From NCBI RefSeq assembly GCF_000013745.1, contig NC_007925.1:496001-560000 (forward strand): a stretch of 64,000 nt of DNA. The letters are read 5' to 3'. This document shows, piece after piece, positions 26,329 through 36,305 of the stretch. The position numbers and the translations under genes are program-made. Within the stretch, counting starts at the first letter, position 1. Each line of letters begins with the position of its first letter. The DNA comes from Rhodopseudomonas_A palustris_F (GTDB taxonomy: Bacteria; Pseudomonadota; Alphaproteobacteria; Rhizobiales; Xanthobacteraceae). The notes below the pieces were generated by a model. That model saw nothing but the letters and a program-made list of their open reading frames with translations, made no database searches and was not told where the DNA came from.

Positions 26329-28476
26329 ATGTTCAATATTCATTCAGTCGAAATCGATTGGGGTGGGCGTCCGCTCAAGCTTGAGACCGGCAAGATCGCC
26401 CGTCAGGCTGACGGCGCCGTCGTCGCCACTTACGGCGAGACCGTTGTGCTCGCCACCGTGGTGGCCGCCAAGTCCGCCAAGGAAGGCGTCGACTTCCTGC
26501 CGCTGACCGTCGACTACATCGAAAAGACCTACGCCGCCGGCCGCATTCCCGGCGGTTACTTCAAGCGCGAAGGCCGTCCGACCGAAAAGGAGACGCTGGT
26601 CTCCCGCCTGATCGACCGCCCGATCCGTCCGCTGTTCGTCGACGGCTGGCGCAACGAGACCCAGGTGATCGTCACCGTGCTGTCCCACGACATGGAGAAC
26701 GATCCGGACATTCTCGCGCTGGTCGCCTCCTCGGCCGCGCTGACCCTGTCCGGCGCGCCGTTCAAGGGCCCGATCGGCGCCGCCCGCGTCGGCTTCATCA
26801 ACGACGAATACGTGCTCAACCCGACGCTCGATGAAATGGTCGACACTCAGCTCGACCTGGTCGTCGCCGGCACCGCCGACGCCGTCTTGATGGTGGAATC
26901 CGAAGCCAAGGAACTCAACGAAGACATCATGCTCGGCGCGGTGATGTTCGGTCACCGGCACTTCCAGCCGGTGGTGCAGGCGATCATCGAGCTCGCCGAG
27001 AAGGCCGCCAAGGAGCCGCGCGAAGTCGCGGTGGTCGACGAGAGCGTTCTTGAGAAGGAAATTCTCGGCCTGATCGAGCCCGAGCTGCGCGCCGCCTACG
27101 CCATTCCGGTCAAGCAGGATCGCTACGCCGCGGTCGGCAAGGCCAAGGAAAAGGTGATGGCGCACTACTTCCCGGAAGGCCAGGAGCCGCAATACGACAA
27201 GCTGCGGATCGCCGGCGTGTTCAAGGAATTGGAAGCCAAGATCGTTCGCTGGAACATCCTCGACACCGGCAAGCGCATCGACGGCCGTGATAGCAAGACC
27301 GTGCGCAACATCGTCGCCCAGGTCGGCGTGCTGCCGCGCGCCCATGGTTCGGCGCTGTTCACCCGCGGCGAAACCCAGGCGCTGGTGGTCACCACGCTCG
27401 GCACCGGCGAGGACGAGCAGTACATCGACTCGCTGTCCGGCACCTACAAAGAGACCTTCCTGCTGCACTACAACTTTCCTCCCTACTCGGTCGGCGAGAC
27501 CGGCCGCATGGGCGGCACCAAGCGTCGCGAAATCGGCCACGGCAAGCTCGCCTGGCGCGCGATCCATCCGGTGCTGCCGCCGCATCACGAGTTCCCCTAC
27601 ACGCTGCGCGTGGTCTCCGAGATCACCGAGTCGAACGGCTCGTCCTCGATGGCCTCGGTGTGCGGCGCCTCTCTCGCGCTGATGGACGCCGGCGTGCCGT
27701 TGAAGCGGCCGACCGCGGGCATCGCGATGGGTCTGATCCTGGAAGGCGAGCGCTTCGCGGTGCTCTCCGACATCCTCGGCGACGAGGATCATCTCGGCGA
27801 CATGGACTTCAAGGTGGCCGGCACCGAGCAGGGCATCACCTCGCTGCAGATGGACATCAAGATCGCCGGCATCACCGAGGAGATCATGAAGGTCGCGCTC
27901 GGCCAGGCCAAGGACGGACGCATCCACATTCTAGGTGAGATGTCGAAGGCTCTGACCAACGCCCGCGCCGAACTCGGCGAATACGCGCCGCGCATCGAGA
28001 CCTTCAAGATCGCCACCGACAAGATCCGTGAAGTGATCGGCACCGGCGGCAAGGTGATCCGCGAGATCGTCGAAAAGACCGGCGCCAAGGTCAACATCGA
28101 CGACGACGGCACCGTCAAGGTCGCCTCCAGCGACGGCGAATCGATCAAGGCCGCGATCAAGTGGATCAAGTCGATCGCGTCGGATCCGGAACTCAACGCG
28201 ATCTATGATGGCACCGTCGTCAAGGTCATGGAGTTCGGCGCCTTCGTGAACTTCTTCGGCGCCAAGGACGGCCTCGTCCATATCAGCCAGCTCGCTGCCG
28301 GCCGGGTGCAGAAGACCTCCGACGTCGTCAAGGAAGGCGACAAGGTCAAGGTCAAGCTGTTGGGCTTCGACGACCGCGGCAAGACCCGGTTGTCGATGAA
28401 GGTGGTCGATCAGGAAACCGGCGAAGACCTCGAGGCCAAGCAGAAGGCCGCCGAGGGCGCCACCGCCGCGGAGTAA
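26329..28476 (+). CDS. pnp: Polyribonucleotide nucleotidyltransferase (PNPase)
   Basis: A 715-residue 3'-5' phosphorolytic exoribonuclease, central to mRNA decay. It has two RNase PH domains joined by a helical domain, then a KH domain (KIREVIGTGGKVIREIVEKT, about 565-585) and an S1 domain (GTVVKVMEFGAFVNFFGAKD, about 627-690). The catalytic core motif FPPYSVGETGRMGGTKRREI and the downstream GDEDHLGDMDFKVAGT are intact. It is preceded by the structured leader and followed by a strong terminator. Confidence 0.98.
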   Translation: MFNIHSVEIDWGGRPLKLETGKIARQADGAVVATYGETVVLATVVAAKSAKEGVDFLPLTVDYIEKTYAAGRIPGGYFKREGRPTEKETLVSRLIDRPIRPLFVDGWRNETQVIVTVLSHDMENDPDILALVASSAALTLSGAPFKGPIGAARVGFINDEYVLNPTLDEMVDTQLDLVVAGTADAVLMVESEAKELNEDIMLGAVMFGHRHFQPVVQAIIELAEKAAKEPREVAVVDESVLEKEILGLIEPELRAAYAIPVKQDRYAAVGKAKEKVMAHYFPEGQEPQYDKLRIAGVFKELEAKIVRWNILDTGKRIDGRDSKTVRNIVAQVGVLPRAHGSALFTRGETQALVVTTLGTGEDEQYIDSLSGTYKETFLLHYNFPPYSVGETGRMGGTKRREIGHGKLAWRAIHPVLPPHHEFPYTLRVVSEITESNGSSSMASVCGASLALMDAGVPLKRPTAGIAMGLILEGERFAVLSDILGDEDHLGDMDFKVAGTEQGITSLQMDIKIAGITEEIMKVALGQAKDGRIHILGEMSKALTNARAELGEYAPRIETFKIATDKIREVIGTGGKVIREIVEKTGAKVNIDDDGTVKVASSDGESIKAAIKWIKSIASDPELNAIYDGTVVKVMEFGAFVNFFGAKDGLVHISQLAAGRVQKTSDVVKEGDKVKVKLLGFDDRGKTRLSMKVVDQETGEDLEAKQKAAEGATAAE

Positions 28477-28531
28477 GCGCTTCGTCGCGATCGGCGCGAG
28501 CCGGGCGTGAAATGCGATCAGCAAATAGACC

Positions 28532-28562
28532 AAAGGGCGGCCGCGAGGCCGCCCTTTCTTTT
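28532..28562 (+). terminator. Intrinsic terminator after pnp
   Basis: AAAGGGCGGCC (28532-28542) and GGCCGCCCTTT (28547-28557) form an 11-bp stem with a GCGA loop and a T-rich end. The 20-base core 28535-28554 is identical to the core of the hairpin after the sod gene (29496-29515). Confidence 0.85.
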
Positions 28563-28662
28563 GGCTGGAGCGTCGCACCCCGTCTCGCACGAGGTGCCGC
28601 GCTCGCTCGGGTGCATTTGATCGGCGCTGCGGTACTCCGTCGCAGTGCGGCGATGGGTGTGG

Positions 28663-28683
28663 CCGGAACCGCATCGGTTCCGG
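28663..28683. repeat. Short perfect inverted repeat before the sod gene
   Basis: CCGGAACCG and CGGTTCCGG, 9 bp with a three-base spacer, lie 44 bases before the sod start. It could be an operator or a leader hairpin; nothing decides between them. Confidence 0.5.
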
Positions 28684-28726
28684 CGAGTCATCGATGGCCA
28701 GCACCAACGCCGCAATGGAGGAACCC

Positions 28727-29461
28727 ATGTCATTACTGTCCCGACGCCATCTGATGATGGCCGCTACCGGCATCGTCGCTGCCGCGGCCGCGCCGCGCCT
28801 GGCGTTCGCGCAGGCCACGACGGCGGCGCCGACAGGCCCGTTCACGCTGCCGCCGCTGCCCTATCCGGTCGCGGCGCTGGAGCCGCATATCGACGCCAAG
28901 ACCATGGAAATCCACCATGGCAAGCACCACCAGGCCTATGTCAGCAATCTCAACAATTTCGCCAAGGACAACCCGAAGCTGGCGTCGATGCCGGTGCCCG
29001 AGGTGCTGGGCAATCTCGGCGACGTGCCGGAGGCGATCCGCACCGGCGTGCGCAACAACCTCGGCGGCCACGCCAATCACACCATGTTCTGGCAGATCAT
29101 GGGCCCGAACGGCGGCAAGCCGGCCGGCGACGTGTTGGCCGCGATCGACCGCGACCTTGGCGGCATGGAGAAATTCCAGGCCGATTTCAACGCTGCCGGC
29201 GGCCGGCAGTTCGGTTCGGGCTGGGTGTTCGTCACCGTCAGCAAGGACGGCAAGCTGGCGATCGAGACCCGGCCGAACCAGGACAATCCAATGATGGACG
29301 GCAAGCGCGCCCTGCTCGGCAACGACGTCTGGGAACACGCTTACTATCTCAGTTACCAGAACCGCCGCGCCGATTATCTCAAGGCCTGGTGGAATACGGT
29401 GAACTGGAACAAAGTCAGCGAACGCTACGCCGCCGCCAAGGCCGGTCAGCTCGGCATTTGA
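28727..29461 (+). CDS. Fe/Mn superoxide dismutase with Tat signal peptide
   Basis: A 244-residue enzyme converting superoxide to hydrogen peroxide and oxygen. The N-terminus MSLLSRRHLMMAATG, then AAAAAPRLAFAQA, is a twin-arginine signal with a likely cleavage after AFA, so the mature enzyme is probably periplasmic. Metal ligands are in IHHGKHHQAY, GGHANHTMFW and NDVWEHAYYL, matching the His, His, Asp, His set. Motifs do not settle Fe versus Mn. The ATG at 28727 follows GGAGG; the frame is open to 28694. Confidence 0.93.
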   Translation: MSLLSRRHLMMAATGIVAAAAAPRLAFAQATTAAPTGPFTLPPLPYPVAALEPHIDAKTMEIHHGKHHQAYVSNLNNFAKDNPKLASMPVPEVLGNLGDVPEAIRTGVRNNLGGHANHTMFWQIMGPNGGKPAGDVLAAIDRDLGGMEKFQADFNAAGGRQFGSGWVFVTVSKDGKLAIETRPNQDNPMMDGKRALLGNDVWEHAYYLSYQNRRADYLKAWWNTVNWNKVSERYAAAKAGQLGI

Positions 29462-29491
29462 CCATCGCGCAGGCGAGCTGCCGCAAATAAC

Positions 29492-29519
29492 AGAAGGGCG
29501 GCCGCGAGGCCGCCCTTCT
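29492..29519. terminator. Bidirectional terminator between sod and emrB-like gene
   Basis: AGAAGGGCGGCC (29492-29503) and GGCCGCCCTTCT (29508-29519) form a perfect 12-bp stem with a GCGA loop. It lies between two convergent genes and could serve both. Its 20-base core equals that of the pnp terminator. Confidence 0.75.
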
Positions 29520-29539
29520 GCTCATCCGTGCCGCTCGCG

Positions 29540-31102
29540 CTAATCGATCACCGCGGCGTGGTCGGGTCCCTTGGACTGCTGGCGCAGCGTCGCCTTGGTG
29601 GAGCCGATGATGATCGCCGCCGGGATCGCCGCCGCGGTGAGGAACATCACCAGCGCGTAGTCCTGCGAGAACGCGATGATCTGCGCCTGCATGGTGACGA
29701 TGCCGTCCATCATCGCCCGCCCGGTGTCGGTCGCCATGTCGATGGTGCCGCGGACGTCCGGCATCTGCATCGCGTGGTTGAACGGGGTGACGTATTCGGT
29801 CAGCACCGCATGCGCCCGTCGCGTCCCCGAGGTCAGTTCGGCGATCACCACCGAGATGCCGATCGAGGAGGCGACGTTACGCACCAGCGTCAGCATCGCG
29901 GTGCCGTCGGTGCGCAGATGGCCGGGCAGCGTCAGGAACGCCACCGTCGACAGCGGCACGAACACCAGCCCGAAGCCGAAGCCCTGCGCGATGCTGACCA
30001 CGATGATGCTGTAAACGCTGGTCTGGTCGGTCCACTGCGTCATGAAGTACAAGGTGGCGCAGGTCAGCGTCAGCCCGCCGGCGATCAGCGTGCGCGCCTC
30101 GATATGGCGCATGATCCGCCCCACCATCATCATCGCCACGAAGGTGCCGGTGCCGCGGGTGGCCAGCAGTAGCCCGGCGGTGAGGATCGGAAAGCCGATC
30201 ACGTTCTGCATGAACGGCGACGACAGCGCCATGGTGGAGAACAGCACCAAGCCCATCACCGCCATGAACACGCAGCCGCCGATGAAATTCTTGTCCGTGA
30301 AGATCGCGAACTGGATGAACGGCTTCGGCGTGGTGAAGGAATGCGCGAAGAAGTAATAGAAGCCGATCACCGAGACGATACATTCGGCGATGATCTCGCC
30401 GGATTCCAGCCAGCCGAGCTGCTCGCCGCGGTCGAGCGCGAGCTGCATCGCGCCGATGCCGATTGCAAGGGCTGCGAAGCCGAACCAGTCGAACCGCAGC
30501 GCGTGGTTCAGTTTGGTTTCGTCCATGAAGACTAACAGTCCCGCCACCGTGACGATGCCGAACGGCAGGTTGACGAAGAACACCCAGTGCCAGGAATAGG
30601 TCTCGGTCAGCCAGGCGCCGAGCGACGGCCCCATGATCGGCCCCAGCATCACCCCCATGCCCCAGATCGACATCGCCTTGGCGCGCTCGTGCAGCGCGTA
30701 GATGTCGAGCATCACCGATTGCGACAGCGGCACCAATGCTGCGCCGAACACGCCCTGCAGCAGCCGGAACGCCACCATCTGGGTGATATCTTGCGCGAGC
30801 CCGCACATCACCGAGGCGATGGTGAAGCCGGCCGAGCAGATGATGAAGATGCGCTTCCTGCCGAAGCGATTGGCGACCCAGCCGACCGGCGCGGTCATGA
30901 TCGCGGCGGCGACGATGTAGGAGGTCAGCACCCAGTTGATCTGATCCTGCGACGCCGACAGCGAGCCCTGCATATAGGGCAGCGCGACGTTGGCGATCGT
31001 GGTGTCGAGCGCCTGCATGATGGTCGCGGTCATGGCGCAGATCGTCACCATGTTGCGGCGCAGACCTGGAACTGCAACCGGGGCTGCGCCTGCGGTGGTC
31101 AT
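29540..31102 (-). CDS. DHA2-family drug:H+ antiporter (EmrB/QacA type)
   Basis: A 520-residue major-facilitator transporter with about 14 membrane segments. MQALDTTIANVALPYMQGSL (motif D1 of the 14-TM drug antiporters), WVANRFGRKRIF (motif A) and the PIMGPSLGAWLTETYSWHW stretch (motif C) are clear. It would export hydrophobic drugs or natural toxins with the membrane-fusion protein encoded just upstream, four bases before it, and an outer-membrane channel not found here. Substrate unknown. Confidence 0.93.
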   Translation of the reverse strand: MTTAGAAPVAVPGLRRNMVTICAMTATIMQALDTTIANVALPYMQGSLSASQDQINWVLTSYIVAAAIMTAPVGWVANRFGRKRIFIICSAGFTIASVMCGLAQDITQMVAFRLLQGVFGAALVPLSQSVMLDIYALHERAKAMSIWGMGVMLGPIMGPSLGAWLTETYSWHWVFFVNLPFGIVTVAGLLVFMDETKLNHALRFDWFGFAALAIGIGAMQLALDRGEQLGWLESGEIIAECIVSVIGFYYFFAHSFTTPKPFIQFAIFTDKNFIGGCVFMAVMGLVLFSTMALSSPFMQNVIGFPILTAGLLLATRGTGTFVAMMMVGRIMRHIEARTLIAGGLTLTCATLYFMTQWTDQTSVYSIIVVSIAQGFGFGLVFVPLSTVAFLTLPGHLRTDGTAMLTLVRNVASSIGISVVIAELTSGTRRAHAVLTEYVTPFNHAMQMPDVRGTIDMATDTGRAMMDGIVTMQAQIIAFSQDYALVMFLTAAAIPAAIIIGSTKATLRQQSKGPDHAAVID

Positions 31103-31106
31103 GCGA

Positions 31107-32270
31107 TCAATCCTGCGGCTGCGCTTTGGCCGACGACAGCCCGATCAGTCCGGCCAGCGAGCGGGTGTGCTTGGTGTCGATCGAGACGTAGGAACTCATC
31201 CCGGCCTTCAGCTTGCGCACCGCTCTGTCGTTGGTGTCGAAATAGATCCGCACCGGCACCCGCTGCACCACCTTGACGAAGTTGCCGGTGGCGTTCTGCG
31301 CCGGCAGGATGGCGAATTGCGCGCCGGTGCCGGGCGACAGCGAGCCCACCGTGCCGATGAAGGCGTGGTCGGGGAAGGCGTCGATGTCGATCGTCACCTT
31401 CTGCCCGACGGTGACGTAGGTGAAATCGCTTTCCTTCGGATTGGCGTCGACCCACGGCGCGGTGGTGTCGATCACGCTGAACACCGGATTGCCGGCGGCG
31501 ACGAAGCGGCCGAGCTGGATGTTGTCCACCTGGGTGGCGGTGCCGTTCATCGGCGCGCGCACCGTCGACAGATCGAGGTTGCGCTGCGCGTCGTCGAGCG
31601 CCGCCTTGGCCTGCATGTAGGCGGGGAATTGTTCGAGCGGCAGCTCGGGATTGCCGAGCAGCTGATTGAGCGCGGTGGAGAGCTGCTGCTTGACCAGCTG
31701 CAGCTGCGCCTGCGCGGAGACCAGCGCCGAATTCGAATTGTCGAGGTCGAGCTGCGAGCCGGCCGAGCTCTTCACCAGCGAGCCCTTGCGCTCGACGTCG
31801 CGCTGCTTGATGGCGATGCCGGCGTTGACCAGTTCGACGGTCTGGCCATAGAGCTTCACATTGGCGACCAGATTGTCGTGGCTGGTCTTGGCGTCGTCGA
31901 GCTTGGCCTTGGCCTGCTGCACGGCGAGCTGGAACGGCACCGGGTCGATCTGGAACAGCACGTCGCCGGTGTTGACCAATTGACCTTCCTTCACCGCGAC
32001 GTCGATGATCTTGCCGGCGACGTCCGGCGTGATCAGCACCTTTTGCGCGCCCACATAGGCGTCGTCGGTGGTGACGTAGCGGCCGCCCTCCAGATAGAAG
32101 GCGATGCCGGCGATCAGCACCAGCAGCGGCAGCACGATCAGCAACAGCGGCCGGCGATAGGCCTTCAGCGCGCCGAACAGGCTGCGCCGCGGCGCTGCCG
32201 CGCGCTGCGTGGTGGGCTCCGGCGGATTGCCCTTCTGCTCGGGCGCGAGTTTGAGAACCGGATCAGCCAT
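31107..32270 (-). CDS. HlyD/EmrA-type membrane fusion protein
   Basis: A 387-residue periplasmic adaptor. One N-terminal membrane anchor (LLLIVLPLLVLIAGIAFYL) follows a short cytoplasmic segment; then come a biotinyl-lipoyl-like half (GGRYVTTDDAYVGAQKVLI), a coiled-coil hairpin and the second lipoyl half. The architecture is that of EmrA. The ATG at 32270 overlaps the end of the marR gene by 8 bases. A start 10 codons upstream is also open. It works with the adjacent DHA2 transporter. Confidence 0.93.
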   Translation of the reverse strand: MADPVLKLAPEQKGNPPEPTTQRAAAPRRSLFGALKAYRRPLLLIVLPLLVLIAGIAFYLEGGRYVTTDDAYVGAQKVLITPDVAGKIIDVAVKEGQLVNTGDVLFQIDPVPFQLAVQQAKAKLDDAKTSHDNLVANVKLYGQTVELVNAGIAIKQRDVERKGSLVKSSAGSQLDLDNSNSALVSAQAQLQLVKQQLSTALNQLLGNPELPLEQFPAYMQAKAALDDAQRNLDLSTVRAPMNGTATQVDNIQLGRFVAAGNPVFSVIDTTAPWVDANPKESDFTYVTVGQKVTIDIDAFPDHAFIGTVGSLSPGTGAQFAILPAQNATGNFVKVVQRVPVRIYFDTNDRAVRKLKAGMSSYVSIDTKHTRSLAGLIGLSSAKAQPQD

Positions 32271-32745
32271 GCCGCTGGATCTTTCGTTGAGGCGCCGCAT
32301 GCGCGTCGTGGATCGCGGTGCGGACGTTTTCCCTGATGGTTTCGAGATGGCCGACGAGCCGGTGGACGTCGACGGGGCTAATTCCCGCCAGCGCGGTGGC
32401 GGTGAGTTCAGAGCGCAACCCGGTCAATTTGCCGAGCAAGGGGCGCGCGGCCTTGCGCAGATAGAGACGTTTGGCGCGGCGGTCGGTGTCGTCGCTGCGC
32501 CGCTCGATCCAGCCGTGCTCGCACAGCCGGTCGATCAATCGCGTCAGCGTGATCGGCTGCATCTCCAGCATTTCGGCGAGCTCGGATTGCTTGAGGCCTT
32601 CGCAGCGCTCGACCTTGGCGAGCACCGCCCATTGCGCGCGGGTGATGCCGTAGCGCGACGCCGCCTTGTCGGCATAGCAGCGCACCAGGCGCTGCACCTC
32701 GGCGAGCGTAAACAGAAAATTTAGATCCACGGAACCGCGCGGCAT
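32263..32745 (-). CDS. MarR-family transcriptional regulator of the efflux operon
   Basis: A 160-residue winged-helix regulator. The DNA-binding part QSELAEMLEMQPITLTRLID with the wing RSDDTDRRAKRLYL is typical of MarR. It is first in the operon marR-emrA-emrB and overlaps the second gene by 8 bases, so it most likely represses its own operon until a ligand binds. An AT-rich stretch with TATAAGATA lies just upstream of the start, a plausible promoter/operator site. Confidence 0.92.
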   Translation of the reverse strand: MPRGSVDLNFLFTLAEVQRLVRCYADKAASRYGITRAQWAVLAKVERCEGLKQSELAEMLEMQPITLTRLIDRLCEHGWIERRSDDTDRRAKRLYLRKAARPLLGKLTGLRSELTATALAGISPVDVHRLVGHLETIRENVRTAIHDAHAAPQRKIQRHG

Positions 32746-32891
32746 GGTCGTTCCAACTCCCTATCGTTGTATAAGATAAGCAAGCTCATCTTCTCTGCGA
32801 GCGGCATTTCGGTATGGTATCGATGTCCGGCGCGCATGCGTTCCACGCTGCGGAACTTGCGATCATGCCGCGGATCGATCGTGACGAAACG

Positions 32892-32908
32892 GTGGGCGAA
32901 ACGCCCAC
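32892..32908. repeat. Perfect inverted repeat just upstream of zur
   Basis: GTGGGCG and CGCCCAC, 7 bp with an AAA spacer, end 19 bases before the zur ATG. It could be a leader hairpin or an operator. Confidence 0.5.
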
Positions 32909-32927
32909 GCCGCGCTACATAAGGCCC

Positions 32928-33431
32928 ATGACCGACGCCAAGCCGACCTTCCCGCCGCCCGATCACGATCACGTTCGTTGCGCCACGGACGCGATCGACC
33001 ATGCCGAACGCATCTGCCAGCGCCGCGGCCAGAACTTCACGCCGATCCGCCGCCGCGTGCTGCAGGCGCTGTTGACCAGCCACCGGCCGCTCGGCGCCTA
33101 TGAGGTGATCGACGAACTGGCCCGCGACTCTGCGCGCCCGGCGCCGATCACGGTGTATCGCGCGCTGGATTTCCTGATGCAGAACGGCCTGGTGCACCGC
33201 ATCGAGAGCCGCAACGCGTTTCTGGCCTGCGCGCATGACCACGACCACGCCGCGACGGTGGCGTTCCTGATCTGCGACCGCTGCGGCTCGGTCGGCGAAA
33301 TTCCCGCGGGCCCGCTCGCCAACGGGCTCAATGAGGCGGCGCGCGCCACCGGCTTTGCGCCGAAACTCGCGGTGGTGGAGATCGCCGGCACCTGCGCACA
33401 TTGCCTGTCCGCCGAACCGCCGGGCCCCTGA
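32928..33431 (+). CDS. zur: Fur-family zinc regulator Zur
   Basis: A 167-residue Fur-superfamily repressor. The N-terminal winged helix (NFTPIRRRVLQALL, PITVYRALDFLMQNGLVHRI) is followed by a dimer domain with two structural-zinc cysteine pairs, CDRCG and CAHC, and a His-rich ACAHDHDHA stretch. The cysteine pairs and the AHDHDHAA sequence point to Zur rather than Fur or Irr. The frame is open to 32814; the ATG at 32928 gives a normal family N-terminus. No zinc-uptake genes are adjacent. Confidence 0.88.
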   Translation: MTDAKPTFPPPDHDHVRCATDAIDHAERICQRRGQNFTPIRRRVLQALLTSHRPLGAYEVIDELARDSARPAPITVYRALDFLMQNGLVHRIESRNAFLACAHDHDHAATVAFLICDRCGSVGEIPAGPLANGLNEAARATGFAPKLAVVEIAGTCAHCLSAEPPGP

Positions 33432-33464
33432 TCGACCACAGCGCGGCGACACGCCGGAGGCCCG

Positions 33465-34412
33465 ATGCCGTCACAGCAACCGAGCGCGGGTCAAGCCGCG
33501 CGCCCGCTCAGCGTCGGCGCGATCGCGCTAGTTATGTTGTGCTGCCTGTCCTGGGGCTTCAACCAGATCGCGATCAAGCTGGTGCTACCGGAGGTTCCGC
33601 CGTTCCTGCAGGCGACGATCCGCTCGCTCGGCGCGCTGCTGGTGATCGGGCTGATCGCGCAAGCCCGCGGCGTGAAGCTGTGGCAGCGCGACGGCGCCTG
33701 GCGCGCCGGGCTGTTCGCCGGCGTGCTGTTCGGCATCGAATTCGTGCTGATCTATCGCGGCCTGATGCTGACCACGGCGTCGCGCGCCGTGGTGTTTCTC
33801 TACACCGCGCCGTTCTTCGTGGCGTTCGGCGCCTACCAGCTGCTGCATGAGCGGCTGAACCGGCTGCAATGGGGCGGGCTGGCGCTGAGCTTCGTCGGCG
33901 TGGCGCTGGCGATCGGGGTGCCGCAGCCCAATGTCGATGCCGGCGTGCTGCTCGGCGATCTGATGATGATCGGCGGCGGCGCGCTGTGGGCCGCCACCAC
34001 GCTGATCGTCAAGACGACGCGGCTCGGCCGGGTGCCGGCGGAAAAGGGCCTCGGCTATCAGGTCGCGGTGTCGATCCCGATCCTGGCGCTGGCGGCCTGG
34101 CTGTCCGGCGAAACCGTGCCGCAATGGCCCACGCCGCTGTCGCTGGCGCTGATGGCCTATCAGGCGGTCTGGGTGGTCGGGCTGACCTTCCTGTTGTGGT
34201 TCGGCCTGGTGAAGACCTATTCGGCCAGCAAATTGTCGTCCTTCACCTTCATCACCCCGCTGTTCGGCGTCGCCGCGGGTTATCTGATCATGGACGATCC
34301 CTTGACGCCGACCTTCGGCGTCGCCGCGCTCTTGGTGACCGCCGGGCTCTATCTGGTCAATCGGCCGGCACCGCGGGCCGAGCCGGCGGCTCGGCCCGAC
34401 CGAACGGCCTGA
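33465..34412 (+). CDS. DMT-superfamily (EamA) transporter
   Basis: A 315-residue inner-membrane protein with ten predicted membrane segments in two EamA repeats, e.g. IALVMLCCLSWGFNQIAIKL near the start and FTFITPLFGVAAGYLIM in the second half. Members export metabolites or amino acids; the substrate is unknown. GGAGG precedes the ATG, and the gene lies 33 bases after zur on the same strand. Confidence 0.9.
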   Translation: MPSQQPSAGQAARPLSVGAIALVMLCCLSWGFNQIAIKLVLPEVPPFLQATIRSLGALLVIGLIAQARGVKLWQRDGAWRAGLFAGVLFGIEFVLIYRGLMLTTASRAVVFLYTAPFFVAFGAYQLLHERLNRLQWGGLALSFVGVALAIGVPQPNVDAGVLLGDLMMIGGGALWAATTLIVKTTRLGRVPAEKGLGYQVAVSIPILALAAWLSGETVPQWPTPLSLALMAYQAVWVVGLTFLLWFGLVKTYSASKLSSFTFITPLFGVAAGYLIMDDPLTPTFGVAALLVTAGLYLVNRPAPRAEPAARPDRTA

Positions 34413-34559
34413 GGCGGCCTGGAACCGGATGTTCCGCGCCGAACGCCCGCTCGCCCCGGCGCCAGCCCTTGGTTTCCCCCGTCCGCGGGCCATCTGAGGG
34501 GTGCATGCCACCTCTGATCCGGGTTCCTGCATCCATTGATCGATTGCTGACTGTCATGA

Positions 34560-35870
<1,311 letters not shown>

Positions 35871-35886
35871 GGCGCAACGTAGCACC

Positions 35887-35968
35887 GTAGCCCGGATGAG
35901 CGCAGCGACATCCGGGTTTCACGAACTGATTGGCGTACCCCGGATATCGCTTCGCTCATCCGGGCTAC
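35887..35968. repeat. Intergenic inverted-repeat element, family C, copy 1
   Basis: Begins GTAGCCCGGATGAGCG and ends CGCTCATCCGGGCTAC, 82 bases overall. Internal arms CATCCGGG and CCCGGATAT also pair. Copy 2 is at 36198-36278 in the same orientation. Confidence 0.88.
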
Positions 35969-36005
35969 TGTCTGCACCGCGTGCGGGACTTTCGCCCTCA
36001 GGGCT

Positions 36006-36269
36006 TCATGCAAGATAACGTTTGAACAGAGCGGTCACCGCCTCGTCGCTCGCAAATCGGCCGGCCCGCATGTCAGCCAGTCCACGCTCGACGGCTTCGC
36101 GCTCTTCGTCGCTCAATCTGTAGACAAGGTCGTGCCGGGACTCGATATCATCAACCGATTGCAGCAATTCGTGCTGGGCCTCTTCAGCATCACACGCGTA
36201 GCCCGGATGAGCGCAGCGACATCCGGGATTTGCACTCAGGCCCGTGGCCCCGGATATCGCTACGCTCAT
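36006..36269 (-). CDS. Orphan antitoxin-like small protein whose 5' end lies in a repeat
   Basis: The C-terminal half (YRLSDEEREAVERGLADMRA followed by FASDEAVTALFKRYLA) looks like the small ribbon-helix-helix or CopG-like antitoxins that pair with RelE/ParE toxins: an RLSDEE strand, then the helix-forming RGLADMRAGR(F/V)ASDE. The first ~27 codons of the open frame are inside repeat copy 2 (36198-36278), so the true start is doubtful; a TTG at about 36171 is the only other candidate. No toxin gene is adjacent. It may be a remnant. Confidence 0.5.
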   Translation of the reverse strand: MSVAISGATGLSANPGCRCAHPGYACDAEEAQHELLQSVDDIESRHDLVYRLSDEEREAVERGLADMRAGRFASDEAVTALFKRYLA

Positions 36270-36278
36270 CCGGGCTAC
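36198..36278. repeat. Intergenic inverted-repeat element, family C, copy 2
   Basis: Same ends as copy 1 (GTAGCCCGGATGAGCG and CGCTCATCCGGGCTAC), 81 bases, with a different centre. The two copies bracket the antitoxin-like fragment. Confidence 0.88.
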
Positions 36279-36305
36279 TGATCTGAGCGGCGTCCAACCC
36301 GCCCC

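Noticed and set aside
26070..26384. 104-codon plus-strand frame in the rpsO-pnp gap
   Set aside because: It overlaps three strong hairpins, has no recognisable domain and runs out of frame into pnp. It fits a structured leader better than a gene.
29460..29540. tRNA or small RNA gene suspected at the strong hairpin after sod
   Set aside because: The 12-bp stem with a GCGA loop between convergent genes is a terminator; no cloverleaf can be drawn.
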